A stretch of DNA of 64,000 bases from Sphingomonas sp. CCH21-G11 (GCF_001555965.1 NZ_LSHX01000029.1:1-64000); one strand, 5' to 3'. Counted from the stretch's first letter, positions 51,300-60,802 are shown. Program-made: numbers and translations. Notes: generated by a model not told the origin, from the letters alone.

Positions 51300-52343
51300 A
51301 TGCGGCTGCGCTTCATCAAATGCCATGGCTCGGGCAACGACTTCCCGCTGATCGACGCGCGCGATCTGGCGCTCACCGATACGCAATGGGCGGTGGTCGC
51401 GCGCGCGCTGTCCGATCGCGGCGGACCGGTCGGCAGCGACGGGCTGCTGCTGCTCACCGGCGATGCCGCGACGGGCGAACGGCCGGGCATGCGGATGTTC
51501 AACCCCGACGGCAGCGAGGCCGAAACCTGCCTCAACGGCCTGCGCTGCACCGCGCGGCTGGCGTTCGAGGTCGGCGGGCAGGCCGAAATGACGATGCAGC
51601 TCAAGACCAGTACCGCCGATGTCCGCCGCGTCGACCCGATCGCCCCCGGCGTCGTCACGGTCGAAACGCGGGTCGGCCCCGTATCGACGCGCAGCCGCGA
51701 CGTCGGGCTGACCCATGGCGTCGACCATGTCGTATTCGCGATCATCCCCGGCCTGCCGAGCCTGCGCCGCTTCACCGCCGTCGCCATGCCCAACCCGCAC
51801 CTGATCAGCTTTGTCGACACCGTCGACGAGGACGAGCTGGTCGCGCTCGGCGACTGGTGCGAGTCCGCGCCGCCGCTCATTCCCGGCCGCGCCAATGTCA
51901 GCTTCGTCGAGCTGCGCGGCCGCGACCTCTATGTCCGCACCTATGAACGCGGTGTCGGTCTGACCAACAGCTGCGGCAGCGCGATGGCGGCGTCGACCTT
52001 CGCCGCCGCGCTCAACGGCCGGGTCGCCTTCGACCGCTGGCTGACCGTCTTCAACCGCGGCGGCATGGTGGGCGCGATGGCCAGTGCGCCGCATGGCCCG
52101 AGCGCGGACCCGGCGGCCGGGGCTTCGGCGTCGGTGCCCGCGAACATGGTCGCGATCCGCGGCAATGCGACCTTCGAATTCGACGCCGAGGTCGAGGTCG
52201 ATCTCGACACCGGTGCGCTCGGCGCCTTCCACATCGTCAACCGCCGCGACGACGAAGTCCGCGCCTGGACCGACGCGGTCGCGGCCCTGAGCACGGTCGA
52301 TCAGGGACGAACAGGACAGAGCCCATCGTGGACATCGGAATGA
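51300..52343 (+). CDS. dapF: Diaminopimelate epimerase-like protein DapF
   Basis: 347 residues, longer than the usual 270-290. The fold signature CHGSGNDFPLID opens the protein. Both catalytic cysteines are present: C77 in CLNGLRC (usual CGNGARC) and C225 in SCGSAMAAS (usual ACGTGA). The changed flanking residues mark a divergent subgroup, so LL/meso-diaminopimelate epimerisation is likely but not certain. A poorly conserved insertion lies near residues 255-285. It is far from lysA, which sits at 11 kb. Confidence 0.85.
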   Translation: MRLRFIKCHGSGNDFPLIDARDLALTDTQWAVVARALSDRGGPVGSDGLLLLTGDAATGERPGMRMFNPDGSEAETCLNGLRCTARLAFEVGGQAEMTMQLKTSTADVRRVDPIAPGVVTVETRVGPVSTRSRDVGLTHGVDHVVFAIIPGLPSLRRFTAVAMPNPHLISFVDTVDEDELVALGDWCESAPPLIPGRANVSFVELRGRDLYVRTYERGVGLTNSCGSAMAASTFAAALNGRVAFDRWLTVFNRGGMVGAMASAPHGPSADPAAGASASVPANMVAIRGNATFEFDAEVEVDLDTGALGAFHIVNRRDDEVRAWTDAVAALSTVDQGRTGQSPSWTSE

Positions 52344-52525
52344 TCTGGGTCGAACCGCCGCAACGTCGTGGTCCGCCTCAACCTGATAGGGGCACCCGGT
52401 TTCGGCCTGTGCGGGGCATCGGGGCATCTGCGCGTCTGCGCACAGCCCAGAATTGGCCAGCCTCGCCTTTTCGACTTCTGAGAGGAATCGTAGGTGTCGC
52501 AACGGGGCTGCCGCCTCGTGCGATC

Positions 52526-53911
52526 ATGCGGGGAAACGCCAGGCCATTGTCCTGTCGCCCCTTTGCGGTGATGCTGGGCGGGGCATTGGCGATCGCGGGC
52601 TGTGCCACCCACGCCGGCAGGCCGGACCCGGTCGAACCGCTGACGCTCGACCTGACCCGCACGGCGGAGCGGGAGGTCATGGCGCGCTATCGCCTGCGCG
52701 CGCCGACGACGGCGCTGCACTTTCCCCAGGCGCTGGGCGGTTATCGGGCCGATGCGTGGCGCGCCGCGGAGCCCGGTTTCCGATGGGTGGACGAAGGCAA
52801 TGGCGAGCGGGTGGAGCGCGTCGACGGGCGGCCGTTCCGCACGGTCGCGTTCGCCATTGCCATCGATTATCGCGCGCTGCCGAAAAGCTATGCGCCCTTT
52901 TCGCCGTTCAGCCAGGGCGGCGCGCTCGTGCATTCGGGGCAGTTCCACGCGTGTCTCGCCGCCCCGTGCGAACAGCCGGCGCCCCTGTCCGTCCGCGTCG
53001 ACGCGCCCGGCGCGACGATCGGCGTCGAGGGGCGTCGCACGCCGGCGCGCGAACGCTTCGTCAGCCGCGACGAGGGCACGAACATCTTCATCGGCACGCT
53101 GCAGCCGGTGGACGCCGATGGTTTCGTCGCGATCATCGATCCCGGCCTGCCGCCTGCCACGCGTCAGCATCTCGACCGCTCGCTTCCCGACGCGATCCGG
53201 GGCTTTGCCGCGATTTATGGTCCGCTGTACTTCAAGCCGGAACTCTATGTGTCGATCGACGACACGCCGGAGAAAAACGGCCGGATTTCGACCCAGGGCG
53301 GCACCCTGCCGCGGCAGATTTTCATGCACTTCGATGGCGAGAATGCCAGGGAACGGGTGGCGGCGGGCGACACACTGTGGCTGGACTGGTTCTTCGCCCA
53401 TGAGGCCGCGCACCTGTTCCAGCAGGACAAGTTCGGCAAGCTGGTCGGCGACGATCAGGTGGGATGGATGCACGAAGGCGGCGCGGATGCGCTGGCCGCG
53501 CTGGCCATGGCCGCGCGGGGACCGGCAGCGCGCGCCTATGTGCTGAGCCGCGAACAGGCGGCGGAAAAGGCCTGTGCCGACGGTGTTGCAGTCACAGCGC
53601 TGCCCAAGGCGAAGGGCGAAGGTAAGTTCGACCTGCATTATCAATGCGGGCTGATCATCTGGCTCGCGCTCGATCAGGCGTTGCGGCGCGGCGGCAAGGA
53701 TGGCCTGCACGACCTCAATCGCGCTCTGTTCGCGGCGGTGCGCGGCGGACAGCCATGGGGCGAGCCGCTCCTGTTCGAGACTGCGCGCCAGCTCGGCGTC
53801 GCACCGCCGTTGCTGGCCCAGATCGCGCGGCTGACACAGGGCAGCTCAACCGACGCGGTCGATGCCGTCGCCATGCTGGGGCCGGTCGGCGCGCAATCGC
53901 TGCAACCCTAG
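52526..53911 (+). CDS. Lipoprotein with zincin-type metallopeptidase motif
   Basis: 461 residues from ATG 52526; a longer open frame begins in dapF and is rejected. The lipobox IAGC places C26 as lipidated residue. The zinc motif HEAAH (H292, E293, H296) is followed 24 residues later by WMHEGGADALA, supplying a glutamate third ligand, a gluzincin layout. No recognised Pfam family came to mind. It is probably anchored to the outer membrane periplasmic face or surface. The 182 bp upstream (52344-52525) hold no gene. Confidence 0.75.
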   Translation: MRGNARPLSCRPFAVMLGGALAIAGCATHAGRPDPVEPLTLDLTRTAEREVMARYRLRAPTTALHFPQALGGYRADAWRAAEPGFRWVDEGNGERVERVDGRPFRTVAFAIAIDYRALPKSYAPFSPFSQGGALVHSGQFHACLAAPCEQPAPLSVRVDAPGATIGVEGRRTPARERFVSRDEGTNIFIGTLQPVDADGFVAIIDPGLPPATRQHLDRSLPDAIRGFAAIYGPLYFKPELYVSIDDTPEKNGRISTQGGTLPRQIFMHFDGENARERVAAGDTLWLDWFFAHEAAHLFQQDKFGKLVGDDQVGWMHEGGADALAALAMAARGPAARAYVLSREQAAEKACADGVAVTALPKAKGEGKFDLHYQCGLIIWLALDQALRRGGKDGLHDLNRALFAAVRGGQPWGEPLLFETARQLGVAPPLLAQIARLTQGSSTDAVDAVAMLGPVGAQSLQP

Positions 53912-53955
53912 CCCCGAGGCACCGGGAATGCGCTGTCGACCCGTGCCGTTGGCGT

Positions 53956-54375
53956 TCAGAGCGCCCGTTGCGGCAGCGACGCGCCGGTGAGCGCCCTGGC
54001 CACCAGGATCACAAGCTCTGCCGGATCGAACGGTTTCTTGATATAGGCCGAGGCGCCGGTTTCAAAGGCGAGCCGGGCGTGCCAGTCGCTGGTCCGGCTG
54101 GTCAACATGATCACCGGAAGCGATTTCAGCATGTGGTCGGTGCGAATGTCGCGAAGCACGACCATCCCCGCCTTTCCCGGAAGATTGCAGTCGAGAATGA
54201 CAAGGTCGGTCGTCGCGCCATAGATCGATTCCAGCGCGTCGTCGCCATCGTGCACGACATCGACGCGATACCCGGCGGCACCCAGCGTTGCCGCCACGAT
54301 GTCGCAGGTGATCGGATCATCGTCGATCACGACGATTCGCTTTGCCGCCAGTTTGACGGGTGCGCTCAATGCCAA
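53956..54375 (-). CDS. Single-domain response regulator (receiver 1)
   Basis: 139 residues, receiver only. Acidic cluster D18-D20 (VVIDDDPITC), phospho-acceptor D62 (LVILDCNLPGKAG), T/S switch (MLTSRTSD) and lysine in YIKKPFD are all intact. It overlaps the upstream receiver gene by 10 bp. It has no output domain, so it probably shuttles phosphate or acts by protein contact in the phosphorelay with the hybrid kinase. Confidence 0.9.
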   Translation of the reverse strand: MALSAPVKLAAKRIVVIDDDPITCDIVAATLGAAGYRVDVVHDGDDALESIYGATTDLVILDCNLPGKAGMVVLRDIRTDHMLKSLPVIMLTSRTSDWHARLAFETGASAYIKKPFDPAELVILVARALTGASLPQRAL

Positions 54376-54746
54376 CGTCGGCTCCTTTCAAGCAGGCTGT
54401 TCACCCTAGCGAGCAGGAGCGGCATGTCGAAGGGTTTGGTGACATAGTCATTGGCACCTTCGTACCGGGCGATCGACTGGTCGGCCGCGCCGCGCCGCCC
54501 GGTCAGCATGATCACCGGCACCTCCACCAGCGTCTGCGACACGCGCATCTGCCGCAGGATCGTGATGCCGGTCATCTTCGGCAGGTTGCAGTCGAGGATC
54601 GCCAGGTGCGGCGGGCGCCACAGCATGGCGTCCCACGCGCTTTGGCCGTCGACCAGCCAGCCGACGGCATGGCCGGCGGCGCCGAGCGCGTCGGACACCA
54701 TCCTGCCGAGGATCTCGTCGTCCTCCGCGAGGATCAATCGCGCCAT
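54366..54746 (-). CDS. Single-domain response regulator (receiver 2)
   Basis: 126 residues. Receiver with acidic residues (ILAEDDEILG), D52 (LAILDCNLPKMTG), MLTGRRG switch and the KPFD lysine (YVTKPFDM). Strongly similar in layout to receiver 1. It starts just after the receiver 3 stop and overlaps receiver 1, so the three are one transcription unit. Confidence 0.9.
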   Translation of the reverse strand: MARLILAEDDEILGRMVSDALGAAGHAVGWLVDGQSAWDAMLWRPPHLAILDCNLPKMTGITILRQMRVSQTLVEVPVIMLTGRRGAADQSIARYEGANDYVTKPFDMPLLLARVNSLLERSRRWH

Positions 54747-54747
54747 G

Positions 54748-55128
54748 TCAGCTGCTTTCCGCCGTCAGCGCGCGCGTGATCGCGCCCGCCAGCTCGGTCG
54801 CGGTGACCGGCTTTTCCAGGACGTCCGCGGCCCCATAAGCCCGCATGATCTGGTGATGGGCGTCCCAGCGCGGCGCGGAGACGATGATGACCGGGATCGG
54901 CGGATGGCGCGACTGCAACCGGTTGCGCAGGGTCAGTTCGGAAAGCCCTTCCAGCCCGCAATCGAGCAGCACGATGTCGGGCTGGCGGGCGGACAATCCA
55001 TCCCGCGCCGCATTGGCATTTTCAAACATCGTCGCTCCGTGCCCCATGCCGTGCAGCATCGCGCACGGCGATTCCGCGAACACCGGGTCGTCGTCGACCA
55101 CGAATATGGCCAGCCGGTCGGGCATCAT
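54748..55128 (-). CDS. Single-domain response regulator (receiver 3)
   Basis: 126 residues. Receiver with FVVDDDPVFAES, D56 (IVLLDCGLEGLSE), a serine switch (IIVSAPRW) and the lysine (VLEKPVTA). The usual MPxMDG after the Asp is replaced by GLEGLSE, so it is a more divergent receiver. The start overlaps the kinase stop (ATGA), so it is translationally coupled to it. Confidence 0.88.
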   Translation of the reverse strand: MMPDRLAIFVVDDDPVFAESPCAMLHGMGHGATMFENANAARDGLSARQPDIVLLDCGLEGLSELTLRNRLQSRHPPIPVIIVSAPRWDAHHQIMRAYGAADVLEKPVTATELAGAITRALTAESS

Positions 55129-58100
55129 CCCGCATGGCGCAAGTCGTCCAGGCCCGTGCGGATGATCAGGTGGCGGCTCGCCGGGTCGCCCGCGTCGCGA
55201 AGCGCGTTCTCCAGCGCCGCCGCCGCGTCGCCCAGCGCGGGCTCGCCGAACATGCCGGCGGTGCCCGCAAGCTTGTGCAACAAATCAATCACCCGAAGAT
55301 AATCGTCGTCGCCGCCCGCGCCCGATTGGCCGAGCGATGCGATCATGTCCAGCGTCTCGTCGCGTCGTTGCACGTAACGCTGCTCCAGACTGACATGTTG
55401 CGCCTCCACCAGCGGGGGCGAGGCCGCAACGTCGGAAAAAGACCTCACGTCCAGATATTGATCAATTAACTGCTTCAGGTCAGGGGTGCGAACCGGCTTG
55501 CTGAGGTGCGCCTGCATGCCTGCGGCGAGACAGGCGGCCACGTCCTCGGCATAGGCGTTGGCCGTCAGCGCCACGATCGGCAGGCTCCCGGCGTCGAACC
55601 CTTCCGCGCGCAAGCGACGCGTGGCTTCCAGCCCGTCCATGACCGGCATCTGGATGTCCATCAGCACGAGGTCGTAAGGCCGGCCCGCATCCGCCGCCTC
55701 GCGGACCATTGCCACCGCCCTGGCACCGTCGCCCGCAATCGCGACATCGAAGGCGAGCTGCCGGGCGATTCCCTGAATAAGCGCCTGGTTGATGTCGTAA
55801 TCCTCCGCGACCAGAATGCGCGGCCGGCGGGGGGGCGAGAGTGGTGACGCCGTCGGCGGCTCCGCGCCGACCAGCCAGTCGGCCGCCGCCGGTGCCTGCG
55901 CGACGCGCAGCGGCAGGAAAACCGAGAAAATGGCGCCCTTGCCCAGCTCGCTCTGCACGGTGATGCGCCCGCCCATCATCGCGACGAGCTGCGTGCTGAT
56001 CGACAGACCGAGGCCCGTTCCCCCGAACTTGCGGACGATCGAACCATCGGCCTGGCTGAACTTTTCGAAAATCGTCCCGACCCGATCGGGCGGAATGCCG
56101 ATGCCGGTATCCGCGACGTCGATCCGCAATTCATCGCCCGACGGCGCCCGGGCCACCGTCACGTCGACATGGACGTGCCCGTGTTCGGTGAACTTGACCG
56201 CGTTGCCGACCAGGTTGAGCACGACCTGGCGAACGCGAAGCGGGTCCCCGATCACGAAACGCGGGACCGCGTCGTCAACGGTACAGCGCAGCGCCACGCC
56301 CTTGGCCCTGGCGATCGGCTCCATCAGCTGAAGCGCCGCGCGCAGCTTGTGCCGGATACCGATCGGCTCGTCGGCGAGCTGCATCTGGCCCGCCTCGATC
56401 TTCGAGATATCGAGGATGTCGTTCAGCAGCCGCATCATCGCACGTCCGGATTCGGCGATCAGGTTGACGTGGCGGCGCTGCTCGTCATCGAGCGGGGTTG
56501 CGGCGAGCAGTTCGGTGAACCCGATCACGCCGTTCATCGGCGTGCGGATCTCGTGGCTCATATTCGCGAGGAACGACGATTTGGCGTTGGCGGCGTCCTC
56601 CGCCTGCCGGCGGGCGGCGACGAGCTGCGCCTCGATCGCCTTCGTCCTCGACACGTCGCGGATCGATGCAATGATCTCGACGGGCCGGCCGGTTTCGGGG
56701 TCCTGCACCGCGGCGCAGTTTGCCTCCATCCAGCGATAGCGCGTGCGGTCGGTCGGCGCGGCCGAACGAAATGCGATGAGCACCTGCTTCATGTCGCCCG
56801 CGACAAGCGCGGCGAAGGCGTTGCGGACCTGCGCGTCCTCATCGGGATGGAAATCGGCGAGCAGATTGGCGCCGACCAGCGCATCAGCGGGAACCTCGAA
56901 CAGGGTCGCCGACGACGGCGACGCGTAAAGGCAAGTCCCGTCGAGCGACAGGCGCACGACGGCGTCGGTGACGTTGTCGGTGATGAGAGTGAGTTGCTGG
57001 TCGCGTTCGGCCAGCGCGGCGAGCGCGGCCTTCTGGCTCGTCACGTCAAGGTTGACGCCGATGAACCCGATGACGTCGCCCTTGTCGTCGACCTCCGGCC
57101 GGCCGACCGTGTCGACCCAGACGATCGATCCGTCGGGCTTGCGCCAGCGGAATTCCTCCCGGAACACGGTGCGTTCGCTGACCGCCTCGCGCCAGGCCGC
57201 ACTGACTCGATCGCGATCGTCTGGGTGGAGCGCGGCGGCCCAGCCGTCGCCCTGCCAGTCGCCGTCGCCCAGTCCGGTCAGTCCCAGCCAGGCCTGGTTG
57301 ACATAGGTGCAGCTGCCGGCTGCATCGGTCCGGAAAATCCCCGCAGGCGCGAGGTTGGCCAGCGTCTGGAAGCGCAGCTCGCTCGCACGAAGCTGCTCGA
57401 TCGCGCGCTTTTGTTCGGTCACGTCGACCGCGGCCCCGAAATAGCCGATGACCCGCTCGTCTTCATCGAACTGCGCGGCGTTGTACGTTTCCATCCAGAG
57501 GCTGGTCCCGTCGGCGGCCCTGAATTCGATCATCCGGCGACGCATCATCCCCGGCTTGAAATTGCGGAAAGGCGGGTCTTCGCGCAGCGGCCGCAGGTCG
57601 GCAACCGCCTCCATCCAGCCGTTGCCCAGCATCGCTTCGACCGACTTGCCGAGCTTCGCCGCCCAGGACGGGTTGATATAGGTCAGCGCCCCGGCGCTGT
57701 TTGCACGGAATATGCCGACCGGCGCGGATTCGGCCAGCATCCTGAAACGCGCCTCGCTGTCGGCGAGCGCGCGTTCCTGCAGGACGGCCTCGGTCACGTT
57801 GCGGATATTGCCCGTCGTGCCGATGAAGTTGCCCTGCGCATCGGCAAGCCGGCGGATGCTGACCTCGATATGCGCGAGCTCGCCGGATCGGCGAAAGAAG
57901 CGTTGGCGGAACGTCGCTTCGGACAGCTTGCCCGATGCGAAGTCGGGATAGACCGTGGCGGTCATCGCCCGATCGTCGGGGTGCAGCAGTCGGGTGGTCC
58001 GCCAGCCCAGGCTTTCGGCGACGGTATAGCCGGTCAGCGCCTCCCACGCCGGGTTGAGGAAAATCCACCGGCCCTGCGCGTCGGTCTTGAAGATGACTTC

Positions 58101-59054
58101 GCGCATATTGTCGAGCATGGAGCGGTTGAGTTCCTCGCTCTGGGTAAGCGCGCGGGCGATCGCGGCGCGGCCCGCCAGCGCAACGGCGACGGGCAGGCTC
58201 ATGCCGAAGTTGACGACCAGGAAGCCCTGAAGCGTGTGCAGCCGCGCGGCCATGTCCCCCTTGACGAGCGTGATGGGGCCGGATCCCGACCATGTCGCAA
58301 TGCTCGCGATCACCGCCACCATCAGCGTCGCGGCCGCGGCCCCCAGCCCGCCCAGGCGGAAGGCGGCCAACAATACGACCGGCGTGGCGACGTAGAGCAG
58401 CGGAAAACGCGACTGGGCGAAGACCCCGACGACGACGAGGAAGCCGCCCGACATGACCAGGAACCATTCGACCAGCCGTTCGCGCGAAACCGGCGCACGG
58501 TCGTTCCAGGCGTCGATCGCGACCCAGATCGACGGCGCGAGCAGCAGCAGCCCCAGCGCGTCGGTCAGCGCCCAGGTGATCCAGAATTCATAGGCCAGCA
58601 CGCCCTGCCCCAGCACCATCGCGGCGACGAAGCCGGCAAAGGCCGGCGCGACCAGGCCGCCGAAGAGCGTGAAGGCCATGAGGTCCGAGAATTTGCTCAT
58701 GTCCGGACGCGCACGGCCGGCGTGGCGCATCAGGATGGTGACCGACATGATCTCGATCGTGTTGACCGCGCTCAGCCCGATCGCCCGCGACAGCATGTCG
58801 CCCGCGAGCAGGTTCGCAAGCACATTGGCGGCGAATGCCGTTGTATTCAGCAGCAGATCGGGCCGATCGCGACGAAGCAACAGTGCGACCAGCACCGCGT
58901 TGGGCAGCCAGACGGCGGCGATGCGGCTGGAATCGCGGGTCAGCGCGACACCGAGATAGGCCAGCACGCCGAACAGCAGGGTGACGCCCGTGACATAAGC
59001 GACGCGCGACAAATGCCGCCGCGCCTCCGGGTTGTGCGTGTCGGCTTGCATCAT
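55125..59054 (-). CDS. Membrane hybrid sensor histidine kinase (MASE1-PAS4-HisKA-HATPase-REC-HPt)
   Basis: 1309 residues from ATG 59054. Domains in order: MASE1-type membrane sensor with about eight helices (10-300), four PAS domains (about 305-805), HisKA with H834 in MSHEIRTPMNGVIGF, HATPase with DTGIGIPPDRVG and GGTGLGLSIS, receiver with D1133 (LVLMDIQMPVMDG), and HPt with H1260 (LLHKLAGTAGMFG). All phosphotransfer residues are present, so a full internal relay is possible. It lies between the truncated receiver and three intact receivers on one strand. Signal unknown; MASE1 and PAS suggest a membrane or redox/ligand cue. Confidence 0.93.
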   Translation of the reverse strand: MMQADTHNPEARRHLSRVAYVTGVTLLFGVLAYLGVALTRDSSRIAAVWLPNAVLVALLLRRDRPDLLLNTTAFAANVLANLLAGDMLSRAIGLSAVNTIEIMSVTILMRHAGRARPDMSKFSDLMAFTLFGGLVAPAFAGFVAAMVLGQGVLAYEFWITWALTDALGLLLLAPSIWVAIDAWNDRAPVSRERLVEWFLVMSGGFLVVVGVFAQSRFPLLYVATPVVLLAAFRLGGLGAAAATLMVAVIASIATWSGSGPITLVKGDMAARLHTLQGFLVVNFGMSLPVAVALAGRAAIARALTQSEELNRSMLDNMREVIFKTDAQGRWIFLNPAWEALTGYTVAESLGWRTTRLLHPDDRAMTATVYPDFASGKLSEATFRQRFFRRSGELAHIEVSIRRLADAQGNFIGTTGNIRNVTEAVLQERALADSEARFRMLAESAPVGIFRANSAGALTYINPSWAAKLGKSVEAMLGNGWMEAVADLRPLREDPPFRNFKPGMMRRRMIEFRAADGTSLWMETYNAAQFDEDERVIGYFGAAVDVTEQKRAIEQLRASELRFQTLANLAPAGIFRTDAAGSCTYVNQAWLGLTGLGDGDWQGDGWAAALHPDDRDRVSAAWREAVSERTVFREEFRWRKPDGSIVWVDTVGRPEVDDKGDVIGFIGVNLDVTSQKAALAALAERDQQLTLITDNVTDAVVRLSLDGTCLYASPSSATLFEVPADALVGANLLADFHPDEDAQVRNAFAALVAGDMKQVLIAFRSAAPTDRTRYRWMEANCAAVQDPETGRPVEIIASIRDVSRTKAIEAQLVAARRQAEDAANAKSSFLANMSHEIRTPMNGVIGFTELLAATPLDDEQRRHVNLIAESGRAMMRLLNDILDISKIEAGQMQLADEPIGIRHKLRAALQLMEPIARAKGVALRCTVDDAVPRFVIGDPLRVRQVVLNLVGNAVKFTEHGHVHVDVTVARAPSGDELRIDVADTGIGIPPDRVGTIFEKFSQADGSIVRKFGGTGLGLSISTQLVAMMGGRITVQSELGKGAIFSVFLPLRVAQAPAAADWLVGAEPPTASPLSPPRRPRILVAEDYDINQALIQGIARQLAFDVAIAGDGARAVAMVREAADAGRPYDLVLMDIQMPVMDGLEATRRLRAEGFDAGSLPIVALTANAYAEDVAACLAAGMQAHLSKPVRTPDLKQLIDQYLDVRSFSDVAASPPLVEAQHVSLEQRYVQRRDETLDMIASLGQSGAGGDDDYLRVIDLLHKLAGTAGMFGEPALGDAAAALENALRDAGDPASRHLIIRTGLDDLRHAG

Positions 59055-59065
59055 GACGCGTTCTT

Positions 59066-59377
59066 TCAACGATGGCCCGGCCCGGCCGGATCGAAGGTCA
59101 CATCGCCTCCGCCCGCCGCACACTCGGGGACATGATCGTCGCGCGGCCAGACGGCAAGCCCGTCCGCTTCCGCCCTGATCCGCTGAAGGACCTGACGCCC
59201 GGAAAGGACCGGCATCATCGCGTCCAGGACGAGCATGTCGAGCGGTTCGTCCGCGAGAGCATCGATTGCAGCCTGGCCGTCAGCAACCGTCAGCACATGG
59301 TGACCGGCGGCTTCGAGTTTGAAGCTGACCAGATCCTCCAACAAGGGATCGTCGTCGGCCACGATGATGTACGCCAT
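59066..59377 (-). pseudogene. Truncated receiver-domain gene
   Basis: 103 residues from ATG 59377. The first 73 residues are a good receiver half (IIVADDDPLL, D52 in MLVLDAMMPVLSG, RQVLQRIRAEAD), but the rest reads out of family and ends without the Thr/Ser switch or the lysine. In the +2 frame near 59100-59150 the DNA gives ATIMSPSVRRAEAM, like the lost strand, then a stop. A frameshift followed by loss of the 3' end is the simplest reading. It sits 11 bp upstream of the kinase start. Confidence 0.65.
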
Positions 59378-59587
59378 CCTTCAATCTCTCTGCGCGCGAA
59401 GGCAAAAGATGAGCGAACATCGTTAATTTTTGGTCAAACCAGCCGGCAAAAGCACCGATTCATGCGGCGATTTCGGTAGTTAGCACGCCCGGCCAAGGCA
59501 GCAGCTTCAGTTCCGCGACGCTTGGCGGGCCGGCTGTCGAGGGCGGTCAGCCGCGTCGCGCACCGATGCACGTAACCCGTTCGATCT

Positions 59588-60799
59588 TCACGCGTTCGGC
59601 GTCGCTCGGTCGGTGGACTCGCGGTCGCTGAGCAGGCTGGTCAGGCCGAGGTCGGCGGTCACGTTGCTCACCGTATAGGCCATGTCGGGAATGGCATCGA
59701 CCGCGAGCATCAGCGGCAGCAGCTCGATCGGCACGCCTGCGGCAATGGCCGGCGGGGCATAGGCGGCGAAGAAGGTGATCTGATTGGGCAGGCCCGCGAT
59801 CGTCAGCGTATTGACCACCGCCAGCGCGCCGATCACCGCCAGCTGCGCCCAGCCCAGCGTCACGCCGTTCAGATGCGCGAGCGCGAGCGCGACGACGACG
59901 ATCGATGCGGGCGCGGCGATGCGGAACAGCGCGACCGCCATCGGCAGCACCATGCCCGACTGCGCCGGCGCCAGCCCGAGCGTGCGCGCGCCCGCCAGCA
60001 TCGCGGGCAACGCGGCAAGGGAGGATTGCGTGGTGAAGGCAACCGCCTGGGCCGGGGCGACGGCGCGCGCAAAGCCGGCCAGCGACCCGCGCCGCGCCAG
60101 CGCCACGGCGGCATAGACGATCAGCATCAGCGCGAGCGTCGTGACGATCTGAACCAGCACATACCAGCCGAGCGCGGCACCCAGGCCGAACCCGGTGCGC
60201 GCGGCGACGACGAAGGCGAGCGCGAATACGCCGAGCGGTGCCAGGAACAGCACCCAGCGCACGATCACCAGCATCGCGTCGACCACGCCCGCCAGCACAT
60301 CGCCGATCGCCCGGGCGCGCGCCGCATCGATCCGTCCGAGTGCAAAGGCGAAGAACAGGGCAAAGATCACCACGGGCACGATCGCGCCCTGCGCCGCCGC
60401 GCCGATCGGGTTGGCGGGAATCATCGCGCGCAGCGTGTCGGCGGTGGCGGGCAAGGCGGGCATCGCCTGAGCGGGCGGGCCGAGCGGGGCGGCGAGCCGC
60501 CAGCCGCTGAACAGCAGTTCGCCCATCACCAGCCCGACCGCCGCCGATACCGCCAGCAGCGCGACGAAGCTGAGCAGCGCGCGCCGGGTGATCGCGGCGC
60601 CGCCCTGGCGCAGCGTCTGGCCGATGCCGGTCACGATCAGGCCGAAGACCAGCGGGACGACCGTCATGCGCAGCGCATCCAGCCAGATACCCCCGACGAG
60701 CTGGGCGGCGGGGATGAATCGGCTCGCCGGCCCGGCCAGGATGCCGAGCACGAGCCCGGCGAGAACGCCGGCCAGGATGCGCAGGGTCGGGCCGGTCAT
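59588..60799 (-). CDS. Dicarboxylate/amino acid:cation symporter (SDF/DAACS family)
   Basis: 403 residues with about eight membrane helices and two re-entrant loops. Family features: AFTTQSSLAALPAML (HP1 serine-rich loop) and a second loop region with LPNQITFFAAYAPPAI. The last part shows TM8-like residues and AVDAIPDMAYTVSNVTADLG. It should import glutamate, aspartate or C4-dicarboxylates with Na+ or H+. The 210 bp beyond its 3' end toward the phosphorelay cluster hold no gene. The LLM oxidoreductase gene lies 3 bp upstream of its start, so these may share a transcript. Confidence 0.92.
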   Translation of the reverse strand: MTGPTLRILAGVLAGLVLGILAGPASRFIPAAQLVGGIWLDALRMTVVPLVFGLIVTGIGQTLRQGGAAITRRALLSFVALLAVSAAVGLVMGELLFSGWRLAAPLGPPAQAMPALPATADTLRAMIPANPIGAAAQGAIVPVVIFALFFAFALGRIDAARARAIGDVLAGVVDAMLVIVRWVLFLAPLGVFALAFVVAARTGFGLGAALGWYVLVQIVTTLALMLIVYAAVALARRGSLAGFARAVAPAQAVAFTTQSSLAALPAMLAGARTLGLAPAQSGMVLPMAVALFRIAAPASIVVVALALAHLNGVTLGWAQLAVIGALAVVNTLTIAGLPNQITFFAAYAPPAIAAGVPIELLPLMLAVDAIPDMAYTVSNVTADLGLTSLLSDRESTDRATPNA

Positions 60800-60802
60800 G
60801 CG

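Noticed and set aside
56169..59135. Very long open frame (988 codons) on + strand opposite the hybrid kinase
   Set aside because: Antisense shadow: compositionally biased (Arg, Gly, Val), no motif, and fully covered by the kinase, which has clear domains.
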